In this document: in pieces, positions 42,390-51,100 of the stretch
Layout of the letters: every line of letters begins with the position of its first letter
Position numbering within the stretch: the stretch's first letter is position 1
DNA from: UBA1444 sp964601085
GTDB lineage: Bacteria > Bacillota > Negativicutes > UBA1444
DNA length: 64,000 nucleotides
Reading direction: 5' to 3'
Assembly: GCA_964601085.1 (NCBI GenBank)
Contig: CAZRLN010000006.1
Location: 1-64,000, forward strand
Translations under genes and position numbers: made by a program
Notes under the pieces: generated by a model
Database searches by the model: none
Seen by the model: only the letters and a program-made list of their open reading frames with translations
What the model was told of the DNA's origin: nothing

Positions 42390-42421
42390 TAATTTTGATC
42401 TGACAGTGAGAGGTGATGGAT

Positions 42422-43753
42422 GTGGAACGATCAGTAATCAGCGATTTGTTGCAATGGAAGCAGTCAACGCACCGAAAGCCACTGATTTTAAAAGGTGTGC
42501 GGCAGGTGGGAAAGACCTGGATTTTAAATGAGTTTGGCAAGCGGCATTATGATAATATTGCTTACTTCAATTTTGACGAACGGGAGGAATTGGCTGAATT
42601 TTTTGCTACCACGAAAGATGTGAAACGGATTTTACAAAATCTTGCCATGGCGAACGGCTCGCCGATACTGCCCGGAAAAACGCTGATCATCTTTGATGAA
42701 ATACAGGAGTGCAACAAGGCGCTGAATACGCTGAAATATTTTTATGAAAATGCGCCGGAGTATCACATTGCCTGCGCCGGATCCCTGCTGGGAATCGCAT
42801 TGTCCAAACCGGCTTCATTTCCGGTGGGCAAGGTGGACTTTTTAACCGTCCATCCCATGACCTTTAGCGAGTTTTTGCTGGCAAACGGCGATAAAAACCT
42901 GGTTGACTATATGAAGGGGATCGACGTTATCGCGCCGATCCCTGATATTTTCTTTAATCCGCTGCATGAAAAGTTGAAGATGTATTATATAACCGGCGGC
43001 ATGCCGGAGTCTGTGCGTTCCTGGGCGGAGGAGCGGGACGCGGGACGTGTGCAGTCTTCACTCCGAAACATCTTGAATGCTTATGAGCTGGATTTTTCCA
43101 AACACGCTGAAGTAAGGGAGTTCGCAAAGCTGGGATTGTTGTGGGGTTCCATTCCTTCACAACTGGCGAGGGAAAACAAGAAGTTTTTATATAGCGCTGT
43201 AAAAGCTGGCGCCAGAGCCAGGGAGTACGAAGATGCACTTACCTGGCTGTGCAGCGCAGGGATGGCTTATAAGGTATTCAGAAGCACAAAACCCGGACTG
43301 CCTCTGTCTGCTTATGATGATCTAACCGCGTTCAAGCTCTACACAGTGGACGTAGGCCTGCTTCGCAGGCTGGCCTTGCTTGATCCGGTCGCTTTCAACG
43401 AGGGTTCACGATTGTTCACGGAATTTAAAGGTGCATTAACGGAAAATTTCGTACTGCAGGGACTGGCGACTCTATATGAAGCGACACCAAGGTTCTGGAC
43501 GTCAGGCGGGCAGGCCGAGGTGGATTTCATGATCCAGCGCGGCAATGATATCATCCCGATAGAGGTCAAGGCTGATGAGAATGTAATCAGCAGAAGCTTA
43601 ACCCTGTATGCGCAAAAATACGAAAAAGACACTAAAATACGTCTGCGGTTCTCTCTGAAAAACTTGAAGCAGGACGGCGACTTACTCAACATACCCCTGT
43701 TTATGATCGACTATATGGATAAGTTAATCGAGCTCGGGCTGGGACGGGGATAG
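42422..43753 (+). CDS. AAA family ATPase with C-terminal DUF4143 domain
   Basis: This protein of about 443 residues has Walker A GVRQVGKT at about 25-32, Walker B LIIFDEIQ at about 88-95 and a C-terminal nuclease-fold-like DUF4143 domain. That domain ends with the typical TENFVLQGL, YWTS-like FWTSGGQAEVDFMIQ and IPIEVKADENV segments (E, D and E-x-K nuclease-like residues). The family is widespread and often mobile. Its function is unknown, with suspected roles in conflict or stress systems. I chose the GTG at 42422, eight bases after GAGAGG, because its N-terminus aligns with relatives. ATG 42416 is an alternative. It is the cargo inserted at the end of noc. Confidence 0.85.
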   Translation: MERSVISDLLQWKQSTHRKPLILKGVRQVGKTWILNEFGKRHYDNIAYFNFDEREELAEFFATTKDVKRILQNLAMANGSPILPGKTLIIFDEIQECNKALNTLKYFYENAPEYHIACAGSLLGIALSKPASFPVGKVDFLTVHPMTFSEFLLANGDKNLVDYMKGIDVIAPIPDIFFNPLHEKLKMYYITGGMPESVRSWAEERDAGRVQSSLRNILNAYELDFSKHAEVREFAKLGLLWGSIPSQLARENKKFLYSAVKAGARAREYEDALTWLCSAGMAYKVFRSTKPGLPLSAYDDLTAFKLYTVDVGLLRRLALLDPVAFNEGSRLFTEFKGALTENFVLQGLATLYEATPRFWTSGGQAEVDFMIQRGNDIIPIEVKADENVISRSLTLYAQKYEKDTKIRLRFSLKNLKQDGDLLNIPLFMIDYMDKLIELGLGRG

Positions 43754-43785
43754 GATCGGCAACGACTTCCACTGTATGATCGATG

Positions 43786-43831
43786 GGAGGAGGACGGCTT
43801 CCTGAAGGTGGAACTGCAAAGATATGGATGA
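43786..43831 (+). pseudogene. Fragment of a noc/parB-like gene 3' region
   Basis: The bases around 43787-43816 align with noc 42237-42267 with a few differences and encode EEDGFLKVEL, compared with QEDGFLKLEL in noc. The frame then ends in QRYG and a stop. It appears to be a diverged remnant of another noc allele. Confidence 0.6.
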
Positions 43832-43895
43832 GGATGGGATGGGCAAAGATGCGGAAGATAAGGATCGGACGCGATCAATTCTACGGGGTGAAGCG

Positions 43896-44273
43896 TTGAA
43901 GACGGCTGTTCTCGGGGGCGGTCCCGGGGGGCTGACGGCAGCGCTTCATGGGGAAGGCATCGATTTGGCCTGCGTCAGTGCGCAGTTGGCCGCCGACTCC
44001 ATCCTCGGCGGCGAAGAAGCCTTGCAGCAATATGATGCGAAGCTTCGCGAACTCGTCGAGGAAAAATGGCGCAAAGAAAAACTGATTGTCGACTTTTGGC
44101 AGTCGCTCACCTTCCAACGGTTCGACGCCCTCGTGCGTGCACTGTGTACTGAGGACAAGCTGCTGTTTGCCCGCACCACCCTGAAATCGCCGGCGATGAT
44201 GCAGTACGCCTGGCAATGGTTACGCTATCAGCGAGCGGCTGTTTCCGCAAGGAGGCGCTGGCCGAAGCAGTGA
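43896..44273 (+). pseudogene. Internally deleted FAD-dependent oxidoreductase remnant
   Basis: An N-terminal FAD-binding strand (KTAVLGGGPGGLTAAL) is joined after only about 17 residues to what looks like the C-terminal part of the same kind of enzyme (GEGIDLACVSAQLAADSILGGEEALQQYDAKL...). In geranylgeranyl-reductase-type or related flavoproteins these are separated by some 250 residues, so an internal deletion is likely. The frame (TTG at 43896 or upstream starts) then runs into the second copy of the noc tail and stops at the same PKQ-stop codons. It is probably not functional. Confidence 0.6.
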
Positions 44274-44287
44274 CCGGCAGGATTTTT
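44261..44287 (+). repeat. 27-bp direct repeat, copy B
   Basis: It is identical to 42284-42310 and marks the right end of the module inserted after noc. In another frame it is read as part of a longer ORF tail. Confidence 0.88.
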
Positions 44288-44345
44288 TTTATCGAAGGAG
44301 AATATTTTTAATAATAATACGAGGGTTGTCAGGGAGGTTTTATCC

Positions 44346-46061
44346 TTGCAGGACGAAGAGCCCCGGAACAGGGACGATCGTTGGGAGCTGGCCAGCTGGG
44401 CCGCCAACGAGGGGATCTGGGACTGGGACATGCGTACCAATCAGGTGTATCATTCGGCGGTCTGGTACAAGATGTTCGGCTACGAGCCGGGGGAGACGAC
44501 GGATACGTCGTGGTCCTGGGAAAGTATGCTGCACCCGGACGACGCGGTGCGGGTGATCGGCGAACGGCGCGCCCACATCGAGGGGCGGACGCCCCAGTAT
44601 TATTCCGAGCATCGGGTCCGCTGCGGGGACGGCCAGTACCGTTGGTTCCTGTCCCGCGGCAAGGTGATCCGTGATGCGGAAGGCATTCCGGTCCGGATGA
44701 TCGGTTTTTACACGAATATCGAGGAGTCGGTCAAGGCTCGAAGCCGCTTGAAACGCCAGAACGAGGCCTTGAAGATCCTCTATGATGTTTCGCTCCGGGC
44801 GATTGGCGACGACGCCCATGATGTGACCCTGACCGCGATCTTGAATCGGATCCGCGAGTTCATGGCGGCGGACAAGGCCTATCTGTCGATTTACGAACCG
44901 GTCGACGACATTATGCGGACGCACAGCACTTCCGGACCCGTAGGGCCTTTTGTGCAGGAGTCCCACCGGGGCCATTACTTGGTCGGCAAGATTTGGGAGA
45001 TCGGCGACTACCTGTGCGTCGACAATTATTGGCAGTGGCCGGACCGGGCGCCGATCCCGGATGCCGAAGCGATCCGGACGGCCTGCGGCGTGCCGCTGAA
45101 GCTGGGGACGGAGATCGTGGGCGTCATTACGCTGGCGTTTGATTCCCCGCGAACGATCTTGTCGGAGGAGGTCGATTTGCTGCGGCAGTTCGCGGCGATC
45201 ACCGCCTTGGTCGTCCGCAACCGGCAGATGTCGTTCGATCTGTTGGAGGAAAGTTACCAACGGGTGACGCTGGAATCGTCCCTGCATCAAAATGAACTGC
45301 TTGATTTCCTGAACGAGCTGGTGGAGGGAAAACCGCTGACGAACCGGCGCATTGCGGCGCGGGCGGCGAAACTCGGCTTGCCGCTGCAATCGGGCTATAT
45401 CGCGCTGGTGGGCGCCAGCGAAGGGGACGGCAACGTTGACGAGGTGCGGCTCGCCCTGCAGAATCCTTTGTTGCAGCAGGCGCTGGGCCTGACGGTCTGG
45501 CGGCGCGCCGGTCTCCTCTACATGCTGGCGCCGCAACCCGTACCCGCGAATGACCGCCTGGAGTTGTCCCAGCGGGCGGAAGAGCTGCGCCGGACGTTGC
45601 GGGAACGGATCGGCGTGTCGGTGTCCCGGGTGGGCGTCGGGCTGTATTGCCCGGGGTTGAAAGACCTTACCGCGGGATTTTACCAGGCTGCCGAGGCGTT
45701 GGAGATCGGGCAGCGAGTGTATCCGAAACAGACGGTGCATCATTACCTCGACATCGGGATGCTGCGCATCCTGGTCCGGAATGGCGACCGCAGCCAGATC
45801 GATCTGTTCATCCAGCACACGCTGGGCAAAATGATCGAGTATGACCGGGAAAGGAACGCCCATCTCATGGAAACGCTGTTGGCGATCCTGAAGGGCAAGA
45901 GCCTGCACAGCGTGGCCGAGGAATTGTTCGTCCATCCGAAGACTCTGCTGTTCCGCAAGCACCGCATCGAGGAGATCCTCGGGGAATCGCTGGACAACCC
46001 GGTGTTGCGGATGAACCTGGAACTGGCCTTGCAGCTGAATGAACTGCGGGGGAAGAAGTGA
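44346..46061 (+). CDS. PAS-GAF-PucR/CdaR-type transcriptional regulator
   Basis: This 571-residue protein has an N-terminal PAS domain (ANEGIWDWDMRTNQVYHSAVWYKMFGYEP ... EHRVRCGDGQYRWFLSRGKVIRDAEG) and a GAF domain at about 150-300. A CdaR GGDEF-like region at about 330-470 and a C-terminal PucR helix-turn-helix (AILKGKSLHSVAEELFVHPKTLLFRKHRIEEILG) follow. It senses a small ligand or redox state and probably activates transcription. It sits immediately upstream of the WbaP promoter with tandem TTATCC boxes and is the best candidate for binding them (inference). Translation starts at TTG 44346 after GGGAGG. Confidence 0.85.
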   Translation: MQDEEPRNRDDRWELASWAANEGIWDWDMRTNQVYHSAVWYKMFGYEPGETTDTSWSWESMLHPDDAVRVIGERRAHIEGRTPQYYSEHRVRCGDGQYRWFLSRGKVIRDAEGIPVRMIGFYTNIEESVKARSRLKRQNEALKILYDVSLRAIGDDAHDVTLTAILNRIREFMAADKAYLSIYEPVDDIMRTHSTSGPVGPFVQESHRGHYLVGKIWEIGDYLCVDNYWQWPDRAPIPDAEAIRTACGVPLKLGTEIVGVITLAFDSPRTILSEEVDLLRQFAAITALVVRNRQMSFDLLEESYQRVTLESSLHQNELLDFLNELVEGKPLTNRRIAARAAKLGLPLQSGYIALVGASEGDGNVDEVRLALQNPLLQQALGLTVWRRAGLLYMLAPQPVPANDRLELSQRAEELRRTLRERIGVSVSRVGVGLYCPGLKDLTAGFYQAAEALEIGQRVYPKQTVHHYLDIGMLRILVRNGDRSQIDLFIQHTLGKMIEYDRERNAHLMETLLAILKGKSLHSVAEELFVHPKTLLFRKHRIEEILGESLDNPVLRMNLELALQLNELRGKK

Positions 46062-46066
46062 GGGGA

Positions 46067-46133
46067 GTTATCCATAATTGCACCTTGATTATCCCGTTAG
46101 TACAATGAACTTTTTTTCAAATAAGTGTATAAT
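46067..46133 (+). promoter_or_regulatory. Promoter of polysaccharide locus 2 with tandem TTATCC boxes 21 bp apart
   Basis: TTATCC hexamers start at 46068 and 46089, again exactly 21 bases apart. TATAAT follows at 46128-46133, 39 bases after the second box. The second box (ATTATCCCGTTAGTACA) closely matches the one at 35517. No good -35 is present. Confidence 0.58.
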
Positions 46134-46151
46134 TATTGGGTAAGTTTGGAG

Positions 46152-47600
46152 ATGGGGGGCTTTTCCATTCATACGTTGCAGTTGTTCGGCCAACAAGCCA
46201 GTCATTTCTTACTGATCGGCGTCGATTATCTGGGACTTTTGCTCGCAGTGCACTTAGCGGTGTGGTTGCGTAATTTTTTCTTTGTGCCGTGGGGATGGGT
46301 GGAGGCGGCAACCCGCTGGAATGACACGTGGGTTTATTTTGTCATTCCGGCGGTTTATTTCTGTTTTTTTGTCTCGGAACGCTTGTATGAGCCGCACCGC
46401 TTCTTGTGGAAACGGATGCAGGGGTTGGCGCGTTCCTGTTTTTTTGCCACTCTGGTATTGTCGGCCCTGAATTATTTTGTCAGCGGTGAGCGGGAGTTTT
46501 CCCGATCGTTGCTGCTGTTGACCGCACTTCTGACTTTTCTGGTGTTGTTTGTGTTGCGCTACGCTCTAAAGCGGCTGCTTGGCGTGCTGGGCTTGTGGCA
46601 GGTTCCCGTTCTCGTTGTCGGCGCCGGAAAAACGGCGGAATTGCTGGATGCGGTGTTCCTGCAGGATCCGAATATGGGCTACCGCATCGTTGGCTTGTTG
46701 GAGGACTCCCCGGAGGAGCGTCCCCTGGCGGCGAAGTATCCGGTACTCGGCCGATTCGATGATGCTGAGCGTGTGCTCCGGGAACATCGCATAAAAGCGG
46801 TGGTTTTGGCCGCGCCTGGACTCCCTAGCGCCCAACTGATCGAGCTGTTTCTCAGGATCCAGCATGAGACGCAAGACATAGCGATCATCCCGGATTTGTT
46901 CGGACTCCCGGTAGGGAACCTCGAGATCGAGACTATTTTTGATCAAAAACTGGTGCTGCTGCGGACACGCAACAATATGGCCAGCTGGCTGAATCAGTCT
47001 TATAAGTGGCTGCTCGACGTGATCGGCGCAGTGACTGGGATTTTCCTCTTTTTGCCGCTTTATTTGCTGCTCAGCCTTTTGATTTATCTCGATTCACCAG
47101 GGCCTATTCTTTTTTCCCATCGACGGGTCGGGCGGGGCGGCCGCGAGTTTCCCTGCTATAAGTTTCGGACCATGGTGCCCAACGCCCATGCCGAGCTGCA
47201 AAAATATCTTGCCAATCATCCCGAATGCTTGCAAGAATGGGAAGATAATTATAAACTAAAGGATGATCCCCGCATCACCCGACTGGGCCGCTTTCTGCGC
47301 AAGACCAGCCTGGATGAACTGCCACAGTTTTTGAATGTTTTGAAGGGCGAGATGAGCCTCGTCGGGCCTCGTCCGATCGTGCGAGAAGAAGTGGTAAAGT
47401 ATGGACAGTATATCGAAGACTTTTATCTGGTCAAACCGGGCATCACCGGGTTGTGGCAGGTGAGTGGCCGCAATGATATAGCCTATGAAGATCGGGTGCG
47501 TATGGACTCCTGGTATGTGCGCAACTGGTCGGTATGGCTGGATCTGGTGATCCTGCTGAAAACGTTGCGGTATGTACTGATGGGAAAAGGGGCGTATTGA
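46152..47600 (+). CDS. wbaP: WbaP-like undecaprenyl-phosphate hexose phosphotransferase
   Basis: This protein of about 482 residues has four or five N-terminal membrane spans, a central Rossmann-like domain (VPVLVVGAGKTAELLDAVF) and the C-terminal phosphoglycosyl transferase domain. That domain carries SPGPILFSHRRVGRGGREFPCYKFRTM, the catalytic Asp-Glu in KTSLDELPQFLN, VGPRPIV and PGITGLWQVSGRND. The full-length WbaP form usually transfers galactose- or glucose-1-phosphate to undecaprenyl phosphate. An in-frame GTG at 46125 lies before the -10, so translation must start later. ATG 46152 is likely although GGAG lies very close to it. Confidence 0.92.
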   Translation: MGGFSIHTLQLFGQQASHFLLIGVDYLGLLLAVHLAVWLRNFFFVPWGWVEAATRWNDTWVYFVIPAVYFCFFVSERLYEPHRFLWKRMQGLARSCFFATLVLSALNYFVSGEREFSRSLLLLTALLTFLVLFVLRYALKRLLGVLGLWQVPVLVVGAGKTAELLDAVFLQDPNMGYRIVGLLEDSPEERPLAAKYPVLGRFDDAERVLREHRIKAVVLAAPGLPSAQLIELFLRIQHETQDIAIIPDLFGLPVGNLEIETIFDQKLVLLRTRNNMASWLNQSYKWLLDVIGAVTGIFLFLPLYLLLSLLIYLDSPGPILFSHRRVGRGGREFPCYKFRTMVPNAHAELQKYLANHPECLQEWEDNYKLKDDPRITRLGRFLRKTSLDELPQFLNVLKGEMSLVGPRPIVREEVVKYGQYIEDFYLVKPGITGLWQVSGRNDIAYEDRVRMDSWYVRNWSVWLDLVILLKTLRYVLMGKGAY

Positions 47601-47601
47601 T

Positions 47602-48660
47602 TTGGGAAAGATCCTGGTTACGGGCGGTGCAGGGTTTATCGGCAGTAATTTTATTCGGCAGGCGCTGGAGAAAAAGGATACGCAGGTGCTGAACCTCGAT
47701 AATCTGACCTATGCGGGGAATCTCGATTCCTTGCAGGACATAGCGCCCCGTTCGGACTATCAGTTCGTGCAGGCGGATATCTGCGATGTAGCAGCAGTAG
47801 AAAAAATAGTTGGAGAATACCAGCCGGACACGGTAGTACATTTCGCGGCGGAATCTCATGTGGATCGCTCCATTGACGGACCGTCAGCTTTTATCCAGAC
47901 CAATATCATCGGAACGTTTAACCTGCTCGAAGCGGTTCGGAAGCACTGGAAAGAACTTCCCGCCGAGCGAAAAGGTGCGTTCCGTTTTTTGCATGTTTCG
48001 ACCGATGAAGTTTATGGCTCGTTGGGCGCGACCGGCCTGTTCACCGAAGAGACCCCTTATGCGCCGAATTCACCGTACTCGGCATCCAAAGCATCCTCTG
48101 ACCATCTGGTTCGGGCGTACCATCATACCTACGGATTGCCGGTACTGACCACCAACTGCTCGAACAACTACGGCCCTTATCAGTTCCCTGAAAAATTAAT
48201 CCCGCTCATGATTCTGAACGCTCTCTCCGGCAAACCGTTGCCTGTCTACGGTGATGGGATGCAGGTGCGGGATTGGCTGTATGTGGGGGATCACTGCCGG
48301 GCCATATTGAAAGTGCTGGAAGCAGGAAAATGCGGGGAAACCTACAATATCGGCGGGCATAACGAGATGCCAAACATCCGGATCGTAGAGAAAATCTGTG
48401 CGTTGCTAGGCGAGCTACGGCCCAGAACCGATGGGGAAGCCTACACAAAACAGATCGCCTATGTCACCGACCGGCCCGGTCATGACCGGCGCTATGCCAT
48501 CGATGCAGGGAAAATCGGCCGCGAACTCGGGTGGCATCCTCAGGAGACTTTTGACACAGGTATCCGCAAGACGGTACAATGGTATCTTGAAAATCCGAAC
48601 TGGTGCGAACGGGTGACCTCAGGCAAATATCGTCAGGAAAGGCTGGGGACTGGAATATGA
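47602..48660 (+). CDS. rmlB: dTDP-glucose 4,6-dehydratase (copy 2)
   Basis: This 352-residue enzyme is closely related to copy 1, with TGGAGFIGSNFI, STDEVYGSLG and YSASKASSDHLV. The middle and C-terminal sections are almost residue-for-residue the same as in copy 1, so the two operons share a recent ancestor or exchange sequence. It starts at TTG 47602, one base after the wbaP stop. It overlaps rmlA by four bases. Confidence 0.96.
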   Translation: MGKILVTGGAGFIGSNFIRQALEKKDTQVLNLDNLTYAGNLDSLQDIAPRSDYQFVQADICDVAAVEKIVGEYQPDTVVHFAAESHVDRSIDGPSAFIQTNIIGTFNLLEAVRKHWKELPAERKGAFRFLHVSTDEVYGSLGATGLFTEETPYAPNSPYSASKASSDHLVRAYHHTYGLPVLTTNCSNNYGPYQFPEKLIPLMILNALSGKPLPVYGDGMQVRDWLYVGDHCRAILKVLEAGKCGETYNIGGHNEMPNIRIVEKICALLGELRPRTDGEAYTKQIAYVTDRPGHDRRYAIDAGKIGRELGWHPQETFDTGIRKTVQWYLENPNWCERVTSGKYRQERLGTGI

Positions 48661-49538
48661 TCAAAAAAGGCATTATTTTAGCCGGGGGCAGCGGCACCCG
48701 GCTGTATCCATTGACGCGGTCAGTATCCAAGCAACTAATGCCGATCTATGACAAGCCGATGATATATTATCCGCTGGCCACGTTGATGATGGCAGGGATC
48801 AAGGATATCCTGATCATCACGACGCCGGAGGATCAGTCGATGTTCCGGCGCCTGCTGGGTGACGGCACCCAGTGGGGCATCCAACTGACGTATGCAGTGC
48901 AGCCGTATCCCGGCGGACTGGCCCAGGCTTTTCTCGTCGGCGCTGATTTCGTCGCGGGTGAGCCGTGTGCGCTGGTGCTGGGCGATAACATCTTCTACGG
49001 GAACGGTCTGATTCGGAAACTGCGCGCAGCAGCAGAGTGTGAAAGCGGCGCTACCGTTTTTGCTTACCACGTGCACGATCCCGAACGCTATGGAGTGGTG
49101 GAGTTCGGAACGGATGGACGGGCGATTTCCATCGAAGAGAAGCCGTTAAAACCAAAGTCGAACTACGCTGTGACCGGGTTGTATTTTTATGATGAGAATG
49201 TTACCAAGATTGCAGCTGAGCTGAAGCCCTCTTTGCGTGGAGAACTGGAGATAACGGACCTGAACCGGGTCTATCTGGAGAGAGGCGATCTGCACGTGGA
49301 AACTCTCGGCCGGGGTCATGCCTGGCTCGATACCGGTACCCACGAGTCGCTCGTTCAAGCTTCGTCATTCATACAGACCGTGCAGGAACGGCAGGGCTTC
49401 ATGGTGTCCTGTCCCGAAGAAATAGCCTTTCGTATGGGATGGATCGATGCTGATGCGCTGATTTCGCTGGCAGAGCCGGTGAAAAAGAACGGTTACGGCC
49501 AATACCTGCTGCAACTGGCAGCAGAGGAAAAAAAATGA
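48657..49538 (+). CDS. rmlA: Glucose-1-phosphate thymidylyltransferase (copy 2)
   Basis: This 293-residue enzyme is the same length as copy 1 and shares KKGIILAGGSGTRLYPLTRSVSKQLMP, LVLGDNIFYG and the C-terminal VKKNGYGQYLLQLA. It makes dTDP-glucose for the rhamnose branch of locus 2. It is coupled to rmlB and rmlC by four-base overlaps. Confidence 0.96.
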   Translation: MIKKGIILAGGSGTRLYPLTRSVSKQLMPIYDKPMIYYPLATLMMAGIKDILIITTPEDQSMFRRLLGDGTQWGIQLTYAVQPYPGGLAQAFLVGADFVAGEPCALVLGDNIFYGNGLIRKLRAAAECESGATVFAYHVHDPERYGVVEFGTDGRAISIEEKPLKPKSNYAVTGLYFYDENVTKIAAELKPSLRGELEITDLNRVYLERGDLHVETLGRGHAWLDTGTHESLVQASSFIQTVQERQGFMVSCPEEIAFRMGWIDADALISLAEPVKKNGYGQYLLQLAAEEKK

Positions 49539-50086
49539 AAGTTACGGAGACTGCATTGGCGGGTGTGCTTATTATCGAACCAACCGTGTTTCCTGACACA
49601 CGGGGATTTTTCGTTGAAACTTATAACAAAGAACGATACGTTGCCAGCGGTATTGAAGTAGATTTCGTACAGGACAACCTGTCCTTCTCGTCGCGAGGGG
49701 TTCTCCGGGGGCTGCACTATCAGAAGCCGCACGCCCAGGGGAAGTTAGTGTACGTGCTACAGGGTGAAGTATGGGATGTGGCGGTGGATATTCGCCACGG
49801 ATCACCGAAGTTCGGACAATGGACGACGGTGACATTGTCATCCGATAACAAGAAGCAATTTTACGTTCCACCGGGCTTCGCCCACGGGTTCTGTGTATTG
49901 TCCGAGACCGCGCTGTTCACTTACAAATGCACAGATTTATATCATCCGGAGTGTGATGGTGGATTTCGCTGGGATGATCCGGATCTCGGAATCGACTGGC
50001 CCGTCATAGCGCCGATTTTATCCGAGAAAGATGAGAAGTTGCCTTTTTTGCGAGATATTCCAGTCGGGAGGTTGCCACAGCTATGA
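49535..50086 (+). CDS. rmlC: dTDP-4-dehydrorhamnose 3,5-epimerase (copy 2)
   Basis: This 183-residue cupin epimerase has the canonical RGLHYQKPHAQGKLV motif with catalytic His, plus VDIRHGSPKFGQW and YVPPGFAHGFCVLSE. It is the more typical of the two RmlC proteins. Here it precedes rmlD, the reverse of the order in the first operon. Confidence 0.95.
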   Translation: MKVTETALAGVLIIEPTVFPDTRGFFVETYNKERYVASGIEVDFVQDNLSFSSRGVLRGLHYQKPHAQGKLVYVLQGEVWDVAVDIRHGSPKFGQWTTVTLSSDNKKQFYVPPGFAHGFCVLSETALFTYKCTDLYHPECDGGFRWDDPDLGIDWPVIAPILSEKDEKLPFLRDIPVGRLPQL

Positions 50087-50946
50087 AGATATTTTTAACC
50101 GGAGCCGAAGGGCAACTCGGCCGGGAACTGCAGAGACGACTGCAGGGAACGAATTTCCTGCCAACGGATGTTAAAGAACTCGACATTACAAATGAAATTG
50201 CTGTTGCAACGATGATCAGCAGCTACAAACCGGATGTCGTCATCCATGGTGCGGCCTGGACCCAGGTGGATGCGGCGGAGGAAAAAGTCGATCTGGCGTA
50301 CAGGGTGAATGCGATCGGGACACAGAATATCGCCATGGCCTGCCGCGAAGTGAATGCCACCATGGTGTATATCAGTACTGACTATGTATTTGACGGGAAA
50401 CTGGGGCGGGCCTATACTGAGTTCGACGCGCCGAACCCGCTCAGTGTCTATGGCAAATCAAAATATGCCGGCGAGATGTTGGCGCGGCATGCAACGGATA
50501 AGCTGTTTATCCTGCGTACCGCGTGGCTGTATGGCGACGGCCCCAACTTCGTACGCACAATGCTGAAACTTGGACAGGAACGCGAGGTACTTCAGGTGGT
50601 TGACGATCAGTACGGCTGTCCAACGAGTACGGTGGATTTGGCGGAAGCGGTGCTGCGAATCAGTCAGACGAAACGTTTTGGGACTTATCATGCGGTAAAC
50701 AACGGGGTGACCACTTGGTGCGGATTTGCGAAGAAGATCTTTGAACTGGCTGGCAATACGAAAGTGAAAGTAACGCCAGTGACGACGGAGCAGTTTGTCC
50801 GTCCTGCCCCGCGTCCAGCGTATTCGCCAATGGATACAAGGCTTTTAGGTTTGGCGCTGGGGTGGACTCCCAGAGTATGGGAAGAAGCGCTGAGGGATTA
50901 TTTGGATGGCGCGAGCGCGCTGGCGGAAGACGAGGATAGTTCCTGA
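50083..50946 (+). CDS. rmlD: dTDP-4-dehydrorhamnose reductase (copy 2)
   Basis: This 287-residue reductase is the same length as copy 1, with MKIFLTGAEGQLGRELQRRL, STDYVFDGKLGRAYTEFD and VYGKSKYAGE. It completes dTDP-L-rhamnose synthesis. It is the last GC-rich gene before the AT-rich pseudaminic acid block. The 150-base gap after it includes a weak hairpin (TTCCC/GGGAA near 51030) with a T-run that may terminate part of the transcripts. Confidence 0.95.
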   Translation: MKIFLTGAEGQLGRELQRRLQGTNFLPTDVKELDITNEIAVATMISSYKPDVVIHGAAWTQVDAAEEKVDLAYRVNAIGTQNIAMACREVNATMVYISTDYVFDGKLGRAYTEFDAPNPLSVYGKSKYAGEMLARHATDKLFILRTAWLYGDGPNFVRTMLKLGQEREVLQVVDDQYGCPTSTVDLAEAVLRISQTKRFGTYHAVNNGVTTWCGFAKKIFELAGNTKVKVTPVTTEQFVRPAPRPAYSPMDTRLLGLALGWTPRVWEEALRDYLDGASALAEDEDSS

Positions 50947-51100
50947 ATATTATTCCAACAATGGATTGAATGTGAAGCGAAAAAGTATATAACTCAAGTT
51001 TCTCACACCGAGATACTCAACTGGAAGTTTCCCTCAATGGGGGAATTGGATTTTTGCTGCATTATTGACAATAATAAAAATAAAATATGAGGTGACAGGT

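Noticed and set aside
51065..51070. TTGACA upstream of pseB considered as a -35 element
   Set aside because: No acceptable -10 element lies at the required distance.
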